Below are positions 32,501 through 44,636 of a DNA stretch of 64,000 nt, piece by piece (position 1 is the first letter of the stretch; each line of letters starts with the position of its first letter). The translations under genes and the position numbers were made by a program. The notes below the pieces were generated by a model, which had not been told where the DNA came from, did no database searches, and saw nothing but the letters and a program-made list of their open reading frames with translations. This DNA comes from Cannabis sativa. Lineage: Eukaryota > Streptophyta > Magnoliopsida > Rosales > Cannabaceae. The stretch spans positions 13,906,136 through 13,970,135 of the forward strand of contig NC_083608.1 in NCBI RefSeq assembly GCF_029168945.1, read 5' to 3'.

Positions 32501-34488
32501 AGTTAATGAGTGAAACCAGAAGTAGGCTCTTTCACTATTATATTGATCCTGTAGGTTTCTCTTTCCTCCCCTGTTTTTTTTTTTTTTTTTTTTTGTGGGG
32601 GGGTACTTTGTAGGTACCTAAGAGGGACTCAAACCTCTGACCTTATGGTGAGGAAGCCCACATACGGCATGCCCACTCGTTTGAGGCTGAGCAACACCTC
32701 TGTTGATACTTCATTTATTATAATTGCTTCATTTATGCAGAAAAAACAAAGTGCAGGAAAATTCAACAATACATTGCTAGCATAAGATCCAAGCACCGTT
32801 GTAAAAGTTAAAACCGAATAAACATATTTCACAAACCTTCCCAATGATGGTTGAGTTTGAGAAGTCAAGCTCAGAAGGTTCTATTTCCCAGTCACACTTG
32901 TTTGGCAGTGGAGGTGCAACAGGTTTTGGTTCAAAATGGCTTCCAGTTTGGCCCTGAAAAGATTAGACTATAATTAGAACCTTCAAAAAAAATAAATAAC
33001 AAATAATTGAAGGCAAAAATGAATCTTGTGAAGACTAGGATAACAGATGAGATTTCTTCTATTGTTATTGTATACTAGAACACCACATTGCAAAAGTAAA
33101 TTTAAACTGATCAACATTTTTTAATATGCAGTCTTTTTTTTAGTGAAGTGTTTATATATAAATAAGATTACACAATTTGAGATTCGATCTCAGAACCCCC
33201 CACACGCGCACCCCTCGTACCTATATATGACCACTTGAGCTAGCCTCAAGTGGTTTTTGTAAATATGCAGTCAGTCGCTGTAATTTATAACCACATGCTT
33301 ATTGATAATATATCAGAACAGATGGATACGAGTGTGAAGTCAATCTAATCTCTGATCACTGAAGCCAGATAACAATGAAGAAGTTGTCCCTTAAAGCTTC
33401 CTTTCAGTTTCCACACAAGCCAAATAGGCTTCAAATGAGGCTACAAGGAGTCTGTAACCAAGCAACCTAACCACTTATTTTTTAGTAAGGTACATGTGAA
33501 AAGTATATCCTACTACAGATCAACCCTGCCCAATATGTAACTATTTTTAATATAAGTTGAAGGAATAATAGCATGAGCATAATCTTCAAAATCCATTTCC
33601 AGCTCATATTCTTAAATCTGATAATAAGTGCTAAACGTATCTATATCAGGGACTTCAGAAAAATACACTATAAGAACAACAATACCGAAATGCATTCAAG
33701 CAATGTAGCTAGTGAAAAGCCAGCTCATAAAAAATAATGAACTGAAATTGGGGGAATTTACAATTACATAAACAAGTTTTCAAATTTTCTTCTAAGTTTT
33801 TTCATTCGCATGTAATGTATGTATTTATAAATATGTTGTCTAACGAATTTACTATCACAAAAACAGAAAATGGAGAGATAAGGCTATGCACTCACATAGG
33901 ATGAGCCGCCATATGATTTTAAGAGCTCTATCATGGAATGTTTCTTGGCTCCTTCTGCATCTGCCAGAGGCTGTCATTACACACGGGACTTTGTTTAAGA
34001 AAGCATTCACAGATAGAGTGAATAAGTAAAGCTTAAATAGAGAGTAAGCAACAAAAATTTGTAACTTAAATATAAGCTCTCCAAATTTGCTACCAAAAGA
34101 GAAAACAACAATACTTTCTAAAAACCAATCAAAGAAATAAGAATCCATCCAATACCGTATTCTTCCATCGATCCTGAGCGTTGACATCGGCGCCAAACTC
34201 AATCAATGCCTTAGCGACGTCGATCCAGCCATGTAGAGATGCCACGTGGAGTGGAGTACGGCTGTCGTAGTCCCTGGCCTGAACCAGGGACGGATCCTCC
34301 TCGAGGAGCTTGCGGACCGCAACGACGTCGTTTTGATGGGCGTGCCATAGTATAAGCGACGTCCTGCTCACCCTTGCCTTCTCCTTTTGCTTCTCCTTCT
34401 CACCAGTCACCGCCGGCGCGGAAGAACTACACAGAGAGCTTTCCTTTGCTCCGGCAGTACCCGCCGTTTCTGACCCGTCGGAGCTCAT
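29572..34488 (-). CDS. VIK: Ankyrin-repeat Raf-like protein kinase, VIK orthologue
   Basis: Eleven exons (minus): 34488-34156, 33970-33896, 32953-32837, 32325-32231, 31884-31764, 31649-31570, 31015-30956, 30486-30365, 30247-30162, 30071-29956 and 29698-29572. They sum to 1332 nt, i.e. 443 residues plus stop, with all introns GT-AG. Residues 1-40 are a Ser/Lys-rich lead and 43-136 ankyrin repeats (RTPLHVASLHGWIDVAKALI). The kinase domain has the glycine loop GKGSFGEI (174-181), Lys194 of VAVK, Glu213, HRDLKPRN (288-295), DFG (310-312) and APE (339-341), so it should be active. Arabidopsis VIK (VH1-interacting kinase, a group C Raf-like kinase) binds the receptor VH1/BRL2 in vein development and has been linked to tonoplast sugar transport. 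That function is inferred by homology. The start is the first Met, in the family's usual place. Confidence 0.95.
30536..30688. mobile_element. Tourist-like MITE in VIK intron 7 (left of pair)
   Basis: 153 bp. Termini TGGGGCGTTTGGTGTGAG and the inverse of TAGGGTGTTTGCTATGTGAG are imperfect inverted repeats. It is flanked by TTA on both sides (30533-30535, 30689-30691), the target duplication of PIF/Harbinger MITEs. Non-coding. Confidence 0.7.
30692..30837. mobile_element. Tourist-like MITE in VIK intron 7 (right of pair)
   Basis: 146 bp. Left terminus GGTGGCGTTTGGTTGGAA and right terminus TTCCAACCAAACGCCACT are inverted repeats matching at 17 of 18 bases. It is flanked by TTA at 30689-30691 and 30838-30840. 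The left TTA is the same three bases that form the right duplication of the preceding MITE. Confidence 0.8.
32573..32700 (-). mobile_element. SINE-like element in VIK intron 3
   Basis: Read on the minus strand, TTGCTCAGCCTC resembles a pol III A box and AGGTTTGAGTCCCT a B box. The unit ends in a long A-run (plus-strand T-run at about 32573-32594). Target duplications are not clear (CCCCTGTT against CCTCTGTT at best), so boundaries are approximate. Confidence 0.45.
33134..33261 (-). mobile_element. tRNA-derived SINE in VIK intron 2
   Basis: On the minus strand, CTAGCTCAAGTGG (A box) is followed by GGTTCTGAGATCGAATCTC (B box) and an A-rich tail. A perfect 11-bp duplication AATATGCAGTC flanks it (33123-33133 and 33262-33272). 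The 128-bp length and flanks are typical of a plant SINE inserted by LINE machinery. Confidence 0.8.
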
Positions 34489-34999
34489 CAGCTAAGATCG
34501 GATCCAACTTTGCGCTATTATTTTTCCAAATAATAATAATATCCCTTTCTTTCGCCAATGGGAGCTGACTTTTTTTTTCTTATTAGAGAAGGTTACTACG
34601 TTTGGTTTGATTAATTGAGAGGATTTTATATTTATTATTATATTTTTGATGAACGAAGCCTTCCCGATTTGGAGAGTGTGTGTGAAATGAAATGAAATGG
34701 ATCAGATTCTATAAAGTGTTATTATTTATTTTGTTTATATTATTTTTTACAAGTTTTTTCCTTTCGGTTTTCTGTGGCTTTACTTTTTCAACAGAATATG
34801 GTTCCATTCCCTTGTTTATTTTCTCTCTCTCCTTTTTTTTTTTTTTTACTTTAACATTTACATAAGGGCCACAGAGGAATCATGACGCAAAGATACGATT
34901 CATATCAATTAACCGTTACAACAGTAATTATGGTAATTTAGAAAGGAAAAAAACAGTGTAGTTTATCATTGCAAAAAGAGAATTGTTAAAAAAAAATTA
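34489..34999 (-). promoter_or_regulatory. VIK 5' UTR and probable promoter
   Basis: No ORF is supported. On the minus strand AATATAAAATC near 34622-34632 could be a TATA box about 135 bp before the start codon, leaving a plausible 5' UTR of about 100 bp. AT- and T-rich runs continue to the LINE at 35000, so the promoter is at most about 500 bp before transposon sequence. The TSS is not determinable here. Confidence 0.3.
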
Positions 35000-36582
35000 C
35001 TATGGGTGCTTACCACATAATTGGGGGTTCAATGGGGAAAGGGTCTAAAATTCATTCTTCAAAGTTTTTTGGTGGTCTTGCCTTCAGGTCTCTTGTTTCT
35101 CATAATCAGGCCATGGCGTGTTCTTTCAACTCCAAATTCTCTTCTGGCCACTATTCTTAAAGCCAAATATTTTAGACATAATGGTTTCCTTGAGGCTAAA
35201 TTGGGGCATTCTCCTTCTTACACTTGGTCTAGTCTTTTATGGGGTAGGGATCTTGTAAAAAAAGGCTTGATGTGGAAGGTTGGTAATGGATGCTCTATCA
35301 GGACTTTTCAAGACCGTTGGATTCCTGAGATAAAATTTCCTTGTCTGAGAAGTAATGATCTACCTCTTGTTAATACGGTTAGCTTCTTTATTGATGATCA
35401 GGGCTTTTGGAATAGAGATAGGTTATATCAGTATTTTGATGATTATTCAGCCTCTTCTATTCTTAAAGTTCCAATTGGGGGTCCTCAAAGGGTTGATACT
35501 TTAGTCTGGAATCATGAAACTTCGGGTATATTCTCTGTAAAATCTGCTTATCATCTTGATAATAGTGTTTCTCTCCCTCCTTCCTCCTCTAACCCTTCTT
35601 TTTTTACATCTTGGTGGAAAACTCTTTGGAATTTGAATATTCAACCCAAGATTAAAAAAAATTCTTGGAGAGTTTACCATCATATCCTTCCTGTAGCCAT
35701 CAATTTATTTGTTAGGAAAACCATTCCTCAACCTTGTTGTTCTATTTGTAGAAATCCCACAGAAACTGTCACTCATGCCTTGCTAGATTGTCCCAGAGCT
35801 GCTAAAATTTGGAAAGCTTCTCCTCTTTGAAGCTTTTATATTTCTAATAGACATGTTGATGTGAAAGAATTTATGCTTAATGGTTTTGATCAGTTGAATA
35901 AAGAAAATTTAATGCTTTTGTTAACCACTATGTGGGCCATTTGGAATTCTAGAAATAAAAAGTTATTTGCAAATTCAAACAGGCTCCTGTTGATATTGTT
36001 GCCTGGATTAACTCATTCATTTCAGATTATCAGGAAGCTATGTGCAATGTTAAAAGATATAGAACAGTTCAGACTCTGCAGGTTTCGGGCATAGAGAAGG
36101 CAGTCCCACAAAATTGATATCAGCTTAGCACGGATGCAGCACTAAGTGCAGAGCAAAGCAAGATGGGATTTGGGGCTATTGTTAGGGATTGGCATGGTAA
36201 TTTGGTGGCTGGTTTGTCCATTCCCGCAGCAGGAAACTTTTAACCTTTGATGGCAGAAGCTTTGGCTCTGAGAGCTGGTCTAATTTGGTGTCAAAACATC
36301 AAAATCCCTTTGGCAGTGGTTGAAACTGATTCAAAGTTGTTTGTTGACAAAGTCCATGGCCAAAAGAATGATCTATCCGCTCTTTCAGACGTGGTTGAGG
36401 ACATTAGAAATTCTTTATCTGTTTTCCCTAATGTTGGCCTTCGTCATATAAACAAGAAATTTAATTGTAAAGCTCACAGTTTGGCGCGAAGGGCACTAGG
36501 GCAAGATGAAGAATTATGTTGGAATGCTTTGGTTCCAGCTTTGTAGCTTCTTTCTCCGAAGCCTTACTCGTCAAAAAAAAAA
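35000..36582 (+). pseudogene. LINE fragment L2 (ORF2 C-terminal half)
   Basis: A 5'-truncated plant LINE starting within the post-RT region (LAFRSLVSHNQAMA in one frame, then TILKAKYF and WKVGNGCSIRTFQDRWIP after a shift). A zinc-ribbon RT-associated domain follows (SWWKTLWNLNIQPKIK; CCSICRNPTETVTHALLDC) at about 35610-35800. The RNase H domain at 36125-36546 keeps its acidic residues (STDAAL, MAEALALRAG, VETDSKLF), and its end reads CKAHSLARRALG. Stops at 35828 and 36241 interrupt it. An A-run at about 36571-36582 is the tail. I found no convincing target duplication. Confidence 0.8.
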
Positions 36583-37019
36583 AATATTGAATTTCATATA
36601 ACAAAATAATTTTTAAAAAATATCGCTAACTAAATGTAAAATGTCACTTATAAAAGATGTTGGACACCACTAATACTTAACAATATTCTTACAAAAATCT
36701 TTTATCATAAATGACTAACACATATCATGAGGAAAATTTGACTTATAGTCAAGGAGGGGCCCACTTGTGTTCATGTGGGGGCTATAGTCCCACTTATAAA
36801 TATATTACCTTTTAAAAAAAATTAATTTAATTTTTTTAATTTGATAATTATAGACTAAAATAGTAAAAAAGCTCTCACAAAATTAAATAAATTTAGTAAG
36901 AATGATTATAATATATGTATAAATATTTTTTAATAATAAAAAGCCCCCACAAAAAAAAATTATGGGTCCGTCATACTTATAGTGTTGATTATATGAAAAT
37001 TATTTCATTAAATTAAGGG
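36583..37019. other. AT-rich intergenic sequence
   Basis: No ORF or RNA gene. One GC-rich word pair (GGAGGGGCCCACTTGTG at about 36755 and an AAAGCCCCCACAA stretch at about 36941) hints at a degraded element whose ends I cannot define. Confidence 0.4.
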
Positions 37020-37191
37020 TGTTTTTTTAAATTAATTTCAAAATAATCTAATAAAAAATTAGTTTCATATATTTTAAAATTAATTATGTTGCTAATCAGT
37101 GTTTAATTAGGTTAAACTAATATAATTAGTCTAATACAAATGGGTCTTTAGAATAGGGATTGTTCATGTGAGGGATGACTGGGTTGAGTAT
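37020..37191 (-). repeat. Copia leader fragment, left half
   Basis: Matches the leader of copia element A at about 390-528 (for example GTTCATGTGAGGGA and the TTAATTAGGTTA region). It is cut at 37191 by element T3 and continues at 49195. Its last five bases, AGTAT, are the T3 target duplication. Confidence 0.7.
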
Positions 37192-37822
37192 TGTTATCCC
37201 AATTTTTGCACTCTGACGTGACATTGCATGCTGGTGACACGTGGAAGTGATTCCCCATATCTGCCCGAAGGAGATGTTCCGAGCAGAATACCACATATAC
37301 ATGCACGGAGAAAGTCCTCCCATCCGAACAATGGACAATTCGAACAGCATATCAACACTTAGCAACTTCAGCATTTGCATCGTCAAGCATAAAAGCAATC
37401 CCTATAAATCTGGGATTGTATCACAAAGATATGGCAAGCTGTCCAAATCCCTCAATCAGTGTATTCTATATATGTAATGTGTAATCTTACCAATCATAGA
37501 CATTGTAAACAAAAGGGAAACCTTCTCTCAAGCACATAGCCCTATAAATAGTGATATATTCTCACTGGGCAAAGGGTCGACAAAAATTATCTAAGAGAGC
37601 ATACTCAGAGATGTCATTGTAAAAGCTTCAAGAGAAGAATCTTTGTATTCTTTGTTCTTAAGTCAATACAAATCAAGGGAGTAGGCTATTACCGAACTTC
37701 TCGGGGCCAAACTTCTTTAAAAACTATGTGCTCTTTATTTATCTTTTCATATTATAGCTAAATTATATCACTTATCGCTTACAATTAAGACTCACTGTCG
37801 TTGGCTAAAAGCGAGGTCAACA
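37192..37822 (+). repeat. T3 5' LTR
   Basis: Starts TGTTATCCCAATTTTTGC and ends AAGCGAGGTCAACA. A TATAAAT near 37395 and a second one in CCCTATAAATAGTG at about 37541 are candidate promoter elements. The downstream TTTTGGTACTTTTATTGAG (from 37823) is the candidate primer-binding region, but the primer tRNA is not clear. Confidence 0.9.
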
Positions 37823-37890
37823 TTTTGGTACTTTTATTGAGAGGCAGAATCATAAATTCGCTCTTTACTTCAAATTTAATCATAAACACG

Positions 37891-39923
37891 ATGGTGGTAC
37901 AAACTCGTAGAGGCGTGATCAATCCTGTAAATCCATCGGCAGTGGATCCCGCAGTGCAGAATCCAGGAAATGCAGGGGTTCCACCATCCACGAATCCTGA
38001 ATAACCAATCACGCAATCACCAACCGTGGGTCATGGTGTGACATCTCCTGTGAATGGAAACTGTGCAAGAGACTGGAAATACCAATTCAGCAGCCAACCT
38101 AGGTATTCCCAATACTGGAGTTCCGCCAGCAACAAATGTCTGAACAACTGTTGGAGATGACACCGAGATCCAGAACCTCCGTGATGCTCTTGGACTCATG
38201 CAAGGCCATACTAATACCCTGTATCATGATCAGGAAGAGCTCTGTGCTGCAGTGAACCTTGCATTTGAAGAGCAAAGGCGTTTGTTCACTGGATGGACGG
38301 ATAAAAAGGTGGAAACATTGAGGGCTCAGCAAGCAGCCACTGACGACCGAACAAGACAGGCCACCGTACTGATACGAAGAGCCTATCAAGCTACTAATCA
38401 ACAACCTGCAACCAGCATTCTGCTAGGCGAGTCAAACGAAGATCCCGCTGGGAACGCTTCTCAGACTCTGAACGGTCAGTCGCCCAATCCCTGGTCATAG
38501 GTTTCGCCTGTGGGCCAAGCGGTAGGCGGCCAGACCTTATCTAGTAATTCGTCAGGAGAGATTATACCTAATAACTCTACCCATGTTAACAGTTCCGGCC
38601 AAGTGATCGACCAAACCAACCAGTCACTGAGACAACCTAATGCATCTATATTTAATAGATTGGGAGCAGCTCATGATATCAGAGATGACCTGAATAGAAG
38701 GAGAGGGTTAGACGAACAGTATGTCTCGCCAGCCACTCAGCCTGGGGCCCGTGCTCAAAATCTAGCTCAAAGAGATCCTGGCGTGACCCTGGTCGACCAA
38801 GAGGCCGAACAAGCTAATCCATCCGTGCAAGCACAGTTGGATGAACTAAAAAACATGTTCCAAGGTCTGGCCGGTCAGAAAAACAATGACCTGGAGTTGG
38901 ACCGAGCACGTGGATCCCCTTTTTCTCCAGAGAACAATGTTATAGAGTTGCCTCACAAGTTTAAGATGCCGACATGGAAGATGTATACTGGGAAAGAAGA
39001 TCCCTTATCACATCTCAAATATTTTGAAATGCAAATGGACCTACAAGGAGTACGAGGAGATGTATGTTGCAGACTTTTTCCTGCCACAATCTCGGAAGCC
39101 GCCCAGCAATGGTATTTCAAGTTGACACCGGAAAGGTTCAACTCTTGGAAGGCTTTCTCCTCAGAATTCCATGCACAATTCTCTTCTGCTCGCCAACTCT
39201 CATTGCATTTAGAAGACCTGGTCGAAGTAAAACGAAGGCCAGGAGAACCTATCCGAGCTTATATCAGCAAATTCATGACGGAGGCAATGAAGGTTGCACA
39301 GTTAAGTGAAGAAGGGAAATTAACTGCAATAATGGGGGCATCGAGTTCTCGGAGAGCTTTGGAAGGACATCAAGAGAGACGGACCAGTAGATTCTATGAG
39401 TGACTTTCTTGATCGTGCAGATGGTTTCATCAAGCTTGAAGAGGCCATTCAGAGAGCAGAAGTCGAGCTTAAATCAAACCAATCACAAGCTCCCTCTGCT
39501 GGAACATCTGTTCAGTACCCTCGATACCCAAGCAATTCAAGCTCAAGCGGTAAAAGGTTTAACAACAAAAATAGGCAAGGCAATGGGAAAAAGGGGAAGT
39601 TCGCTGGGAAAACCGAACAGGCCCCTAGAGAAAATCTTTCCAAGTTCACTTCTTTCTCTGTCTTGAATGAGGATTTGGAGACCATCTACATGGCTACTCA
39701 GTCAGTAGCTCCGTATAAGAAACCTGCTTCTATGAAAAAGGACATAAGCAAGAGGGACATGTCCAAGTTTTGTCGTTTTCATGGAGATTATGGCCATGAC
39801 ACCAATGAATGCAACAATTTGAAGTGGGAAATTGAATTTTTAATAAGAAAGAATAACTTGCACATGCAAAAATATGTCAAGGTCGATCAAAATCAGAGGA
39901 TCGCCCAGACAAACAATAATTAA
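37891..39923 (+). pseudogene. gag: T3 gag (broken)
   Basis: Starts MVVQTRRGVINPVNPS at 37891. A stop at 38002 and frameshifts split it into pieces at 38198-38500, 38510-39403 and 39396-39923. The capsid core is clear: PHKFKMPTWKMYTGKEDPLS, CCRLFPATISEAAQQWYFKL and DLVEVKRRPGEPIRAYISKF. Near the C-terminus CRFHGDYGHDTNEC takes the place of a zinc knuckle, as is usual for this lineage. The N-terminal part is Gln/Asn-rich and coiled-coil-like. It would form the virus-like particle but cannot be made whole from this copy. Confidence 0.85.
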
Positions 39924-40156
39924 GATTTACTGCCACCACCGGTGGATGGGCATTTACAAGTCATTATTGGAGGCCCGCACATATTTGGAGATTCAGGCAA
40001 AGCCCAGGAAAGGTATGCCCGAACCTTACAGCACGAGCAAAAAGTACTGGTCCTGGCCGTCAAAGAAAGGAAGCCAAAAGTGCCACGGGTAGGGGAACCC
40101 ACCATAACGTTCAATGATGAAGATGCTGTCAAGATTAATTTCCCGCAAACGATCCA

Positions 40157-40639
40157 TTGGTCGTCGAAGTACAGATAGCCAACAAAATGGTGGCGCGAAC
40201 CATGATAGATAATGGAGCCTCTGCAAATATCTTGTTCAAAACACCATATGAAAAAATGGGGCTCCAACTCAAAGATTTAACCCCCTGTCTTCAGCCCGTA
40301 TATGGTTTCTTCGGCCAGAGTGTTGCACATCTAGGGCAATTTCGCCTACCCCTCACTGTTGGGCAAACTCTGAAGAGCATAAATGTAATGGCACAATTTT
40401 TGATATTGGATGTTCCATTAGCCATTAATGTCATGTTAGGCCGACCAGCCTTATATGACCTAAAGGTTGTTACGTCGATATTTCATTCGTGCCTTAAGTT
40501 TCCAACAAAAAATAGGGTCGGATGCCTAAGAGGAAATCAACAAGTTGCACGGGAATGTTACAACCTTGCCCTTACCAAGGCTAAAAAGGAAGTATCCTCT
40601 AGTCAGAGTTCGGACAAAGGAAAAGACATTGCCAAATAG
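40157..40639 (+). CDS. T3 protease domain
   Basis: An uninterrupted ORF with a retropepsin-like fold. The catalytic region reads TMIDNGASANILF (about 40202-40237), with Asn in the place of Thr or Leu of other families, a form common in Tat-type elements. LDVPLAINVMLGRPAL gives the second conserved strand. The linker from gag (39924-40156) is frame-broken. In a full element this would be part of a polyprotein, so the isolated ORF is unlikely to be expressed by itself. Confidence 0.75.
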   Translation: MVVEVQIANKMVARTMIDNGASANILFKTPYEKMGLQLKDLTPCLQPVYGFFGQSVAHLGQFRLPLTVGQTLKSINVMAQFLILDVPLAINVMLGRPALYDLKVVTSIFHSCLKFPTKNRVGCLRGNQQVARECYNLALTKAKKEVSSSQSSDKGKDIAK

Positions 40640-40666
40640 GGAACCGCCCAAGGCAGGGATGAAGAT

Positions 40667-43600
40667 GTGGATCCCCGACTTGGGGAACCAAATACAAATG
40701 TTGGGCCAGTGGAAGAACTAGAAGAAATCGGAATCAACCCAAATGTTCCGACCAGGAAGCTCAAAATTGGAAAAGGGTTGCTGCTCGAAGTAAAATCAGC
40801 ATTGATAAAATTTATGAGAGCAAACCTGGACATTTTTGCATGGTCACGTGAGGACATGGTCGGAATCGATCCTTCTATAATTTCATACGCCCTAAATATT
40901 GATCCTAATTTCTGGTCTGTTCAATAAAAAAGAAGATTGTTGGACAAAGAACGAGCCCTAGCACTAAAAGAAAAAGGTAGAAAAGCTACGCAACAACAAT
41001 TTTATAATTAAAGCTTTCTACCCGGCCTGGGTGGCTAATCCTGTACTAGTACCCAAGCCGAACAAAAAGTGGTGAGTATGTATTGACTTCAGCGACCTCA
41101 ATAAGGCGTGCCCAAAGGATTGCTTTCCACTTCCAAGAATAGCTCAACTTGTGGATGCAACAGCAGGACACGAGATATTAAGCTTCATGGATGCCAGTTC
41201 GGGGTGCAATCAAATCAAGGTGCATCCACCAAACTAAGAACACACAAGTTTTCGAATAGATATGAGTCTATACTGTTAGAAAGTCATGCCATTTGGTCTC
41301 AAGAATGCCGGAGCTACATACAAAAGATTGGTAAATAAAATGTTCAAAGAACAAATCGGATGAAATATGGAAGTGTACGTGGATGACATGCTCGTCAAAT
41401 CCAGGAAGGTTGGGGGGCATATAGATGACCTAGACGAATGCTTCAAAGTCCTTAGGAAATACAACATGAAACTCAATCCCCTAAACCTTTGGAGTCAGCT
41501 CGAGTAAGTTTCTGGGCTTTATCGTCAATGTCCGAGGAATTGAAGCCAATCCAGAGAAAATTCAAGCCCTCCTAGATATGAAATCGCCAACAAAAACCAA
41601 GGAAGTTCAAAGTTTGACTGATCGGATTGCCACACTCAGCAGATTTGTTTCAAAGTCAATAGACAAGTGTGTCCCATTCTTCAACATCCTACAAGGAAAT
41701 AAGCAATCTGAATGGACGGAGGAATGCAAAAAAGCCTTTCAAGAGTTAAAAATGCAACTCGTAAAACCTCATGTACTCTCAAAACCTCTTGACAGAGAAG
41801 AATTAGGAATATACCTGGTTGTCATGGAGCATGTTGTAAGTTCCGTACTGATCAGAGAAAAGAACAATATCCAACACCCGGTCTACTACATCAGCAAAAG
41901 ACTCATCGAAGCTGAAGACCGGTACCCATTGATAAAAAAAACTCACTTATTGCCTAATCCTAGCAACGAGAAAGCTAAGGCCCTACTTTCAAGCTCATCT
42001 TGTTCGGGTATACACTGACCAACCATTATGCCAAGTATTGCAAAAACCGGACACCTCTGGATGGTTGCTCAAATGGGAAGTGGAGTTAGGCCAGTATGAA
42101 ATTATCTTTTAGCCCCGACCAGCGATTAAAGGTCAAGCCTTAGCAGATGTTGTGGTTGAATGTACGGGTAAAGAAGAGAGCATTTCAGAAAGTAACCCAG
42201 AGCCAGTACAAGTACCTTAGCTGAGAAATAGTGAAGACAAGCCTACTTGGAAGCTACATGTGGACGGGTCAGCTACGGATCAGCTGTCCGACGCAGGATT
42301 CTCCCTTGTCACCCCTGGGGGGCAACACTTGCACATTGCGGTCAAATTTGGATTTAAGGCATCCAATAATGAAGCTGAATATGAAGCTCTTATCGTCGGC
42401 CTAAGACTTGCTCAGGAAATGAAAGTCGAACACATCGAGATCTGTAGTGACTCATAGTTGGTGGTAAACATTTATCTAGAGAGTACGAGGCTCGTGGAGA
42501 GAAGATGATAGCATATCTAAGCAAAATACACGACCTGCTCGCATAATTCAAAGGCTATGCTCTCAAGCGAATTCCAGGAGAAGAAAACACAACTGCTGAT
42601 GCACTAGCCCAACTTACGAGCAGCAACATAAATGATAAAGCAAATCTGATTCCTGTCAAGTTTCTTGAAAAACCTAGTATCACCGGCACGAAAGAGGTTG
42701 AAACGATTGATACATCCCCAAACTAGATGACGCCAATAGCAGCCTACCTCAACACTAAGGAACTCCTAGAAAATAGAAACAAAGCTGAGAAAATGAGGAG
42801 AAAGGCTGCACGGTACATCATTGTAGAGGGAGTTATGTATAGAAGAGGATTCTCCATGCCACTAATCAGGTGTGTCACACAAGAAGAAGCTGCACGACTT
42901 TTGTCAGAAGTACATGAAAAATTTTATGGCAACCACGCAGTCGGGTAGAGTTTATCCAAGAAAATTCTAAGGCAAGGTTATTTTTAACCAACAATGATTG
43001 AAGACTCCAAGGCCTACGTTAAGAAATGTGATAAATGCTAGATATTTTCAAAGATACCTCGGGCACCGCCCAACGAACTAACTCAGATGCAAAGTCCTTG
43101 GCCTTTTGCCATTTAGGGAATTGACCTGATAGGCAAAGGCAGAGTCCAGTATGCAGTGGTTGTAGTGGATTAGTTTACCAAGTGGATGGAAGTCGAGCCA
43201 TTGGCCACCATCACGTCCAAAAAGTGCAAGACTTCATTGTGAAAAACATAATTTGTCGGTTCGGATTACCATATAAGATAGTCTCGGACAATGGCAAACA
43301 ATTTGACAGTCAGTCCTTCACTGATTTCTGTGCGAACCATGGGATCATAAAAATTTTCTCAATAGTGGCACATCCCCAAGAAAATGGTCAAGTTGAAGCA
43401 GTCAACAAGACACTCAAGGACACCCTAAAGAAGAAACTTGAAGATGCTAAAGGAAACTGGTCGGAGGAACTTCCTGAAGTACTACGGTCATACTGCACAA
43501 CTGAGAAAACAGGGACTGGACAGACTCCATTTTCCAGGACATATGGATATGAAGCTATGCTGCCCGTAGAACTCGAACTGCTGTCCCACAAAAGATTCGC

Positions 43601-43906
43601 ATACATCCAGGAAGTTAATCATACACTCCTTGCACAATCACTCGATGAAGTTGAAGAAAAACGAACCGCAGCAAACTTGAAATTGATAGCCCATCAACAA
43701 AAGGTAGCTCGGTATTTTAACAAACAAGTGAGAGCACGAAAATTCTTTATGGGAGATATGGTCTTAAGAAGAGTACTTTTGAACACCAAAGACAATACGG
43801 CAGGTGTGCTTGGACCGAACTGGGAAGGGTCGTATCAGGTGGTTGAAGTTCTAGAATCAGGGGCATACAAATTGGGAAGTATGATAAAAAGATGCAACTC
43901 GTTCTA
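40667..43906 (+). pseudogene. pol: T3 reverse transcriptase, two RNase H domains and integrase (broken)
   Basis: RT opens with DIFAWSREDMVGIDPSI. After shifts, CIDFSDLNKACPKDCFPLPR, FMDASSGCNQI and the active site YVDD (41376-41387) follow. The first RNase H (EWTEECKKAFQELK; HPVYYISKRL) is at about 41700-41990. A second, archaeal-type RNase H (LHVDGSATDQLSDAGFSLV; NNEAEYEALIVGL; IEICSDS) lies at about 42255-42460. The integrase has a decayed zinc finger, GIDLIGKG, SDNGKQFDS and HPQENGQVEAVNKTLK. Its tail with the FMGDMVLRRV fold ends at 43906. Stops include those at about 40925, 42457, 42946, 43039 and 43171. Confidence 0.88.
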
Positions 43907-44636
43907 GTACCAAGGTATTGGAATGGGAAACACTTAGAAAATACTACCAGTAAAGTAACAGGTTGGATGACCATATCAAGTACGAAATAAAAGAACATTT
44001 GCTCTTAAGTGAATGGCCTTCTGGGCGGACCACGCCCAAAGGTTTGGATAAAATTATCAAGTACTCAGGTCGGATGACCACCTTTGAAAGTACGATTTTT
44101 ATTTTCTGCAATTTGTTTTGTTTATGCTAAGCTAAAGATCAGATCAAATCAACATAATAACTTTGATGTAAGTTACTATGGTAACAGACATATTTCTGGC
44201 CAATAAATGAATAAATATGTTTATTTAAATTCAAATTGAGTCAAGTTTGTTAGCATGTTGCAAATTTACAATCCAATGCGTACAAAAGGTTTGGTCGTAC
44301 CCAAAATCCCGAACATACAAAAAAGCATACTTGTGAAAAAACAAGTGACCAAGAGTCAAAAGTCTGCTCGGTCACTTGGGGGGCACCTATCCTGTACAAA
44401 GCATTTGGTATAAAAAAACAAACACAATTGCACAATGATTATAAACAAGGGATGAAATTCATTAGGAATAACAAAAGCATTCAAATCTGGGATTAAAGGT
44501 TGCCCGGTCAGCCAATTGTTCAAAAAATGAAAAATATATTCCAAGTTTAAAGACCACTTGGCCGGTCACTTTGTCAAAAAAAAGGGGGGCCTACTGGCCA
44601 AACAAGCATAAAAAAGAGATAGTAAAAAGAAAGCAA
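43907..44636 (+). other. T3 spacer between pol and antisense ORF
   Basis: Non-coding. Repeated words such as GGTCGGATGACCA (about 43961 variant, 44071) and GGTCACTTGGGGGGC/GGTCACTT at about 44372 and 44563 recur. I see no ORF worth calling on either strand. Confidence 0.5.

Noticed and set aside
32573..32594. Long T-run as a terminator or microsatellite of interest
   Set aside because: Best explained as the A-tail of a minus-strand SINE-like element.
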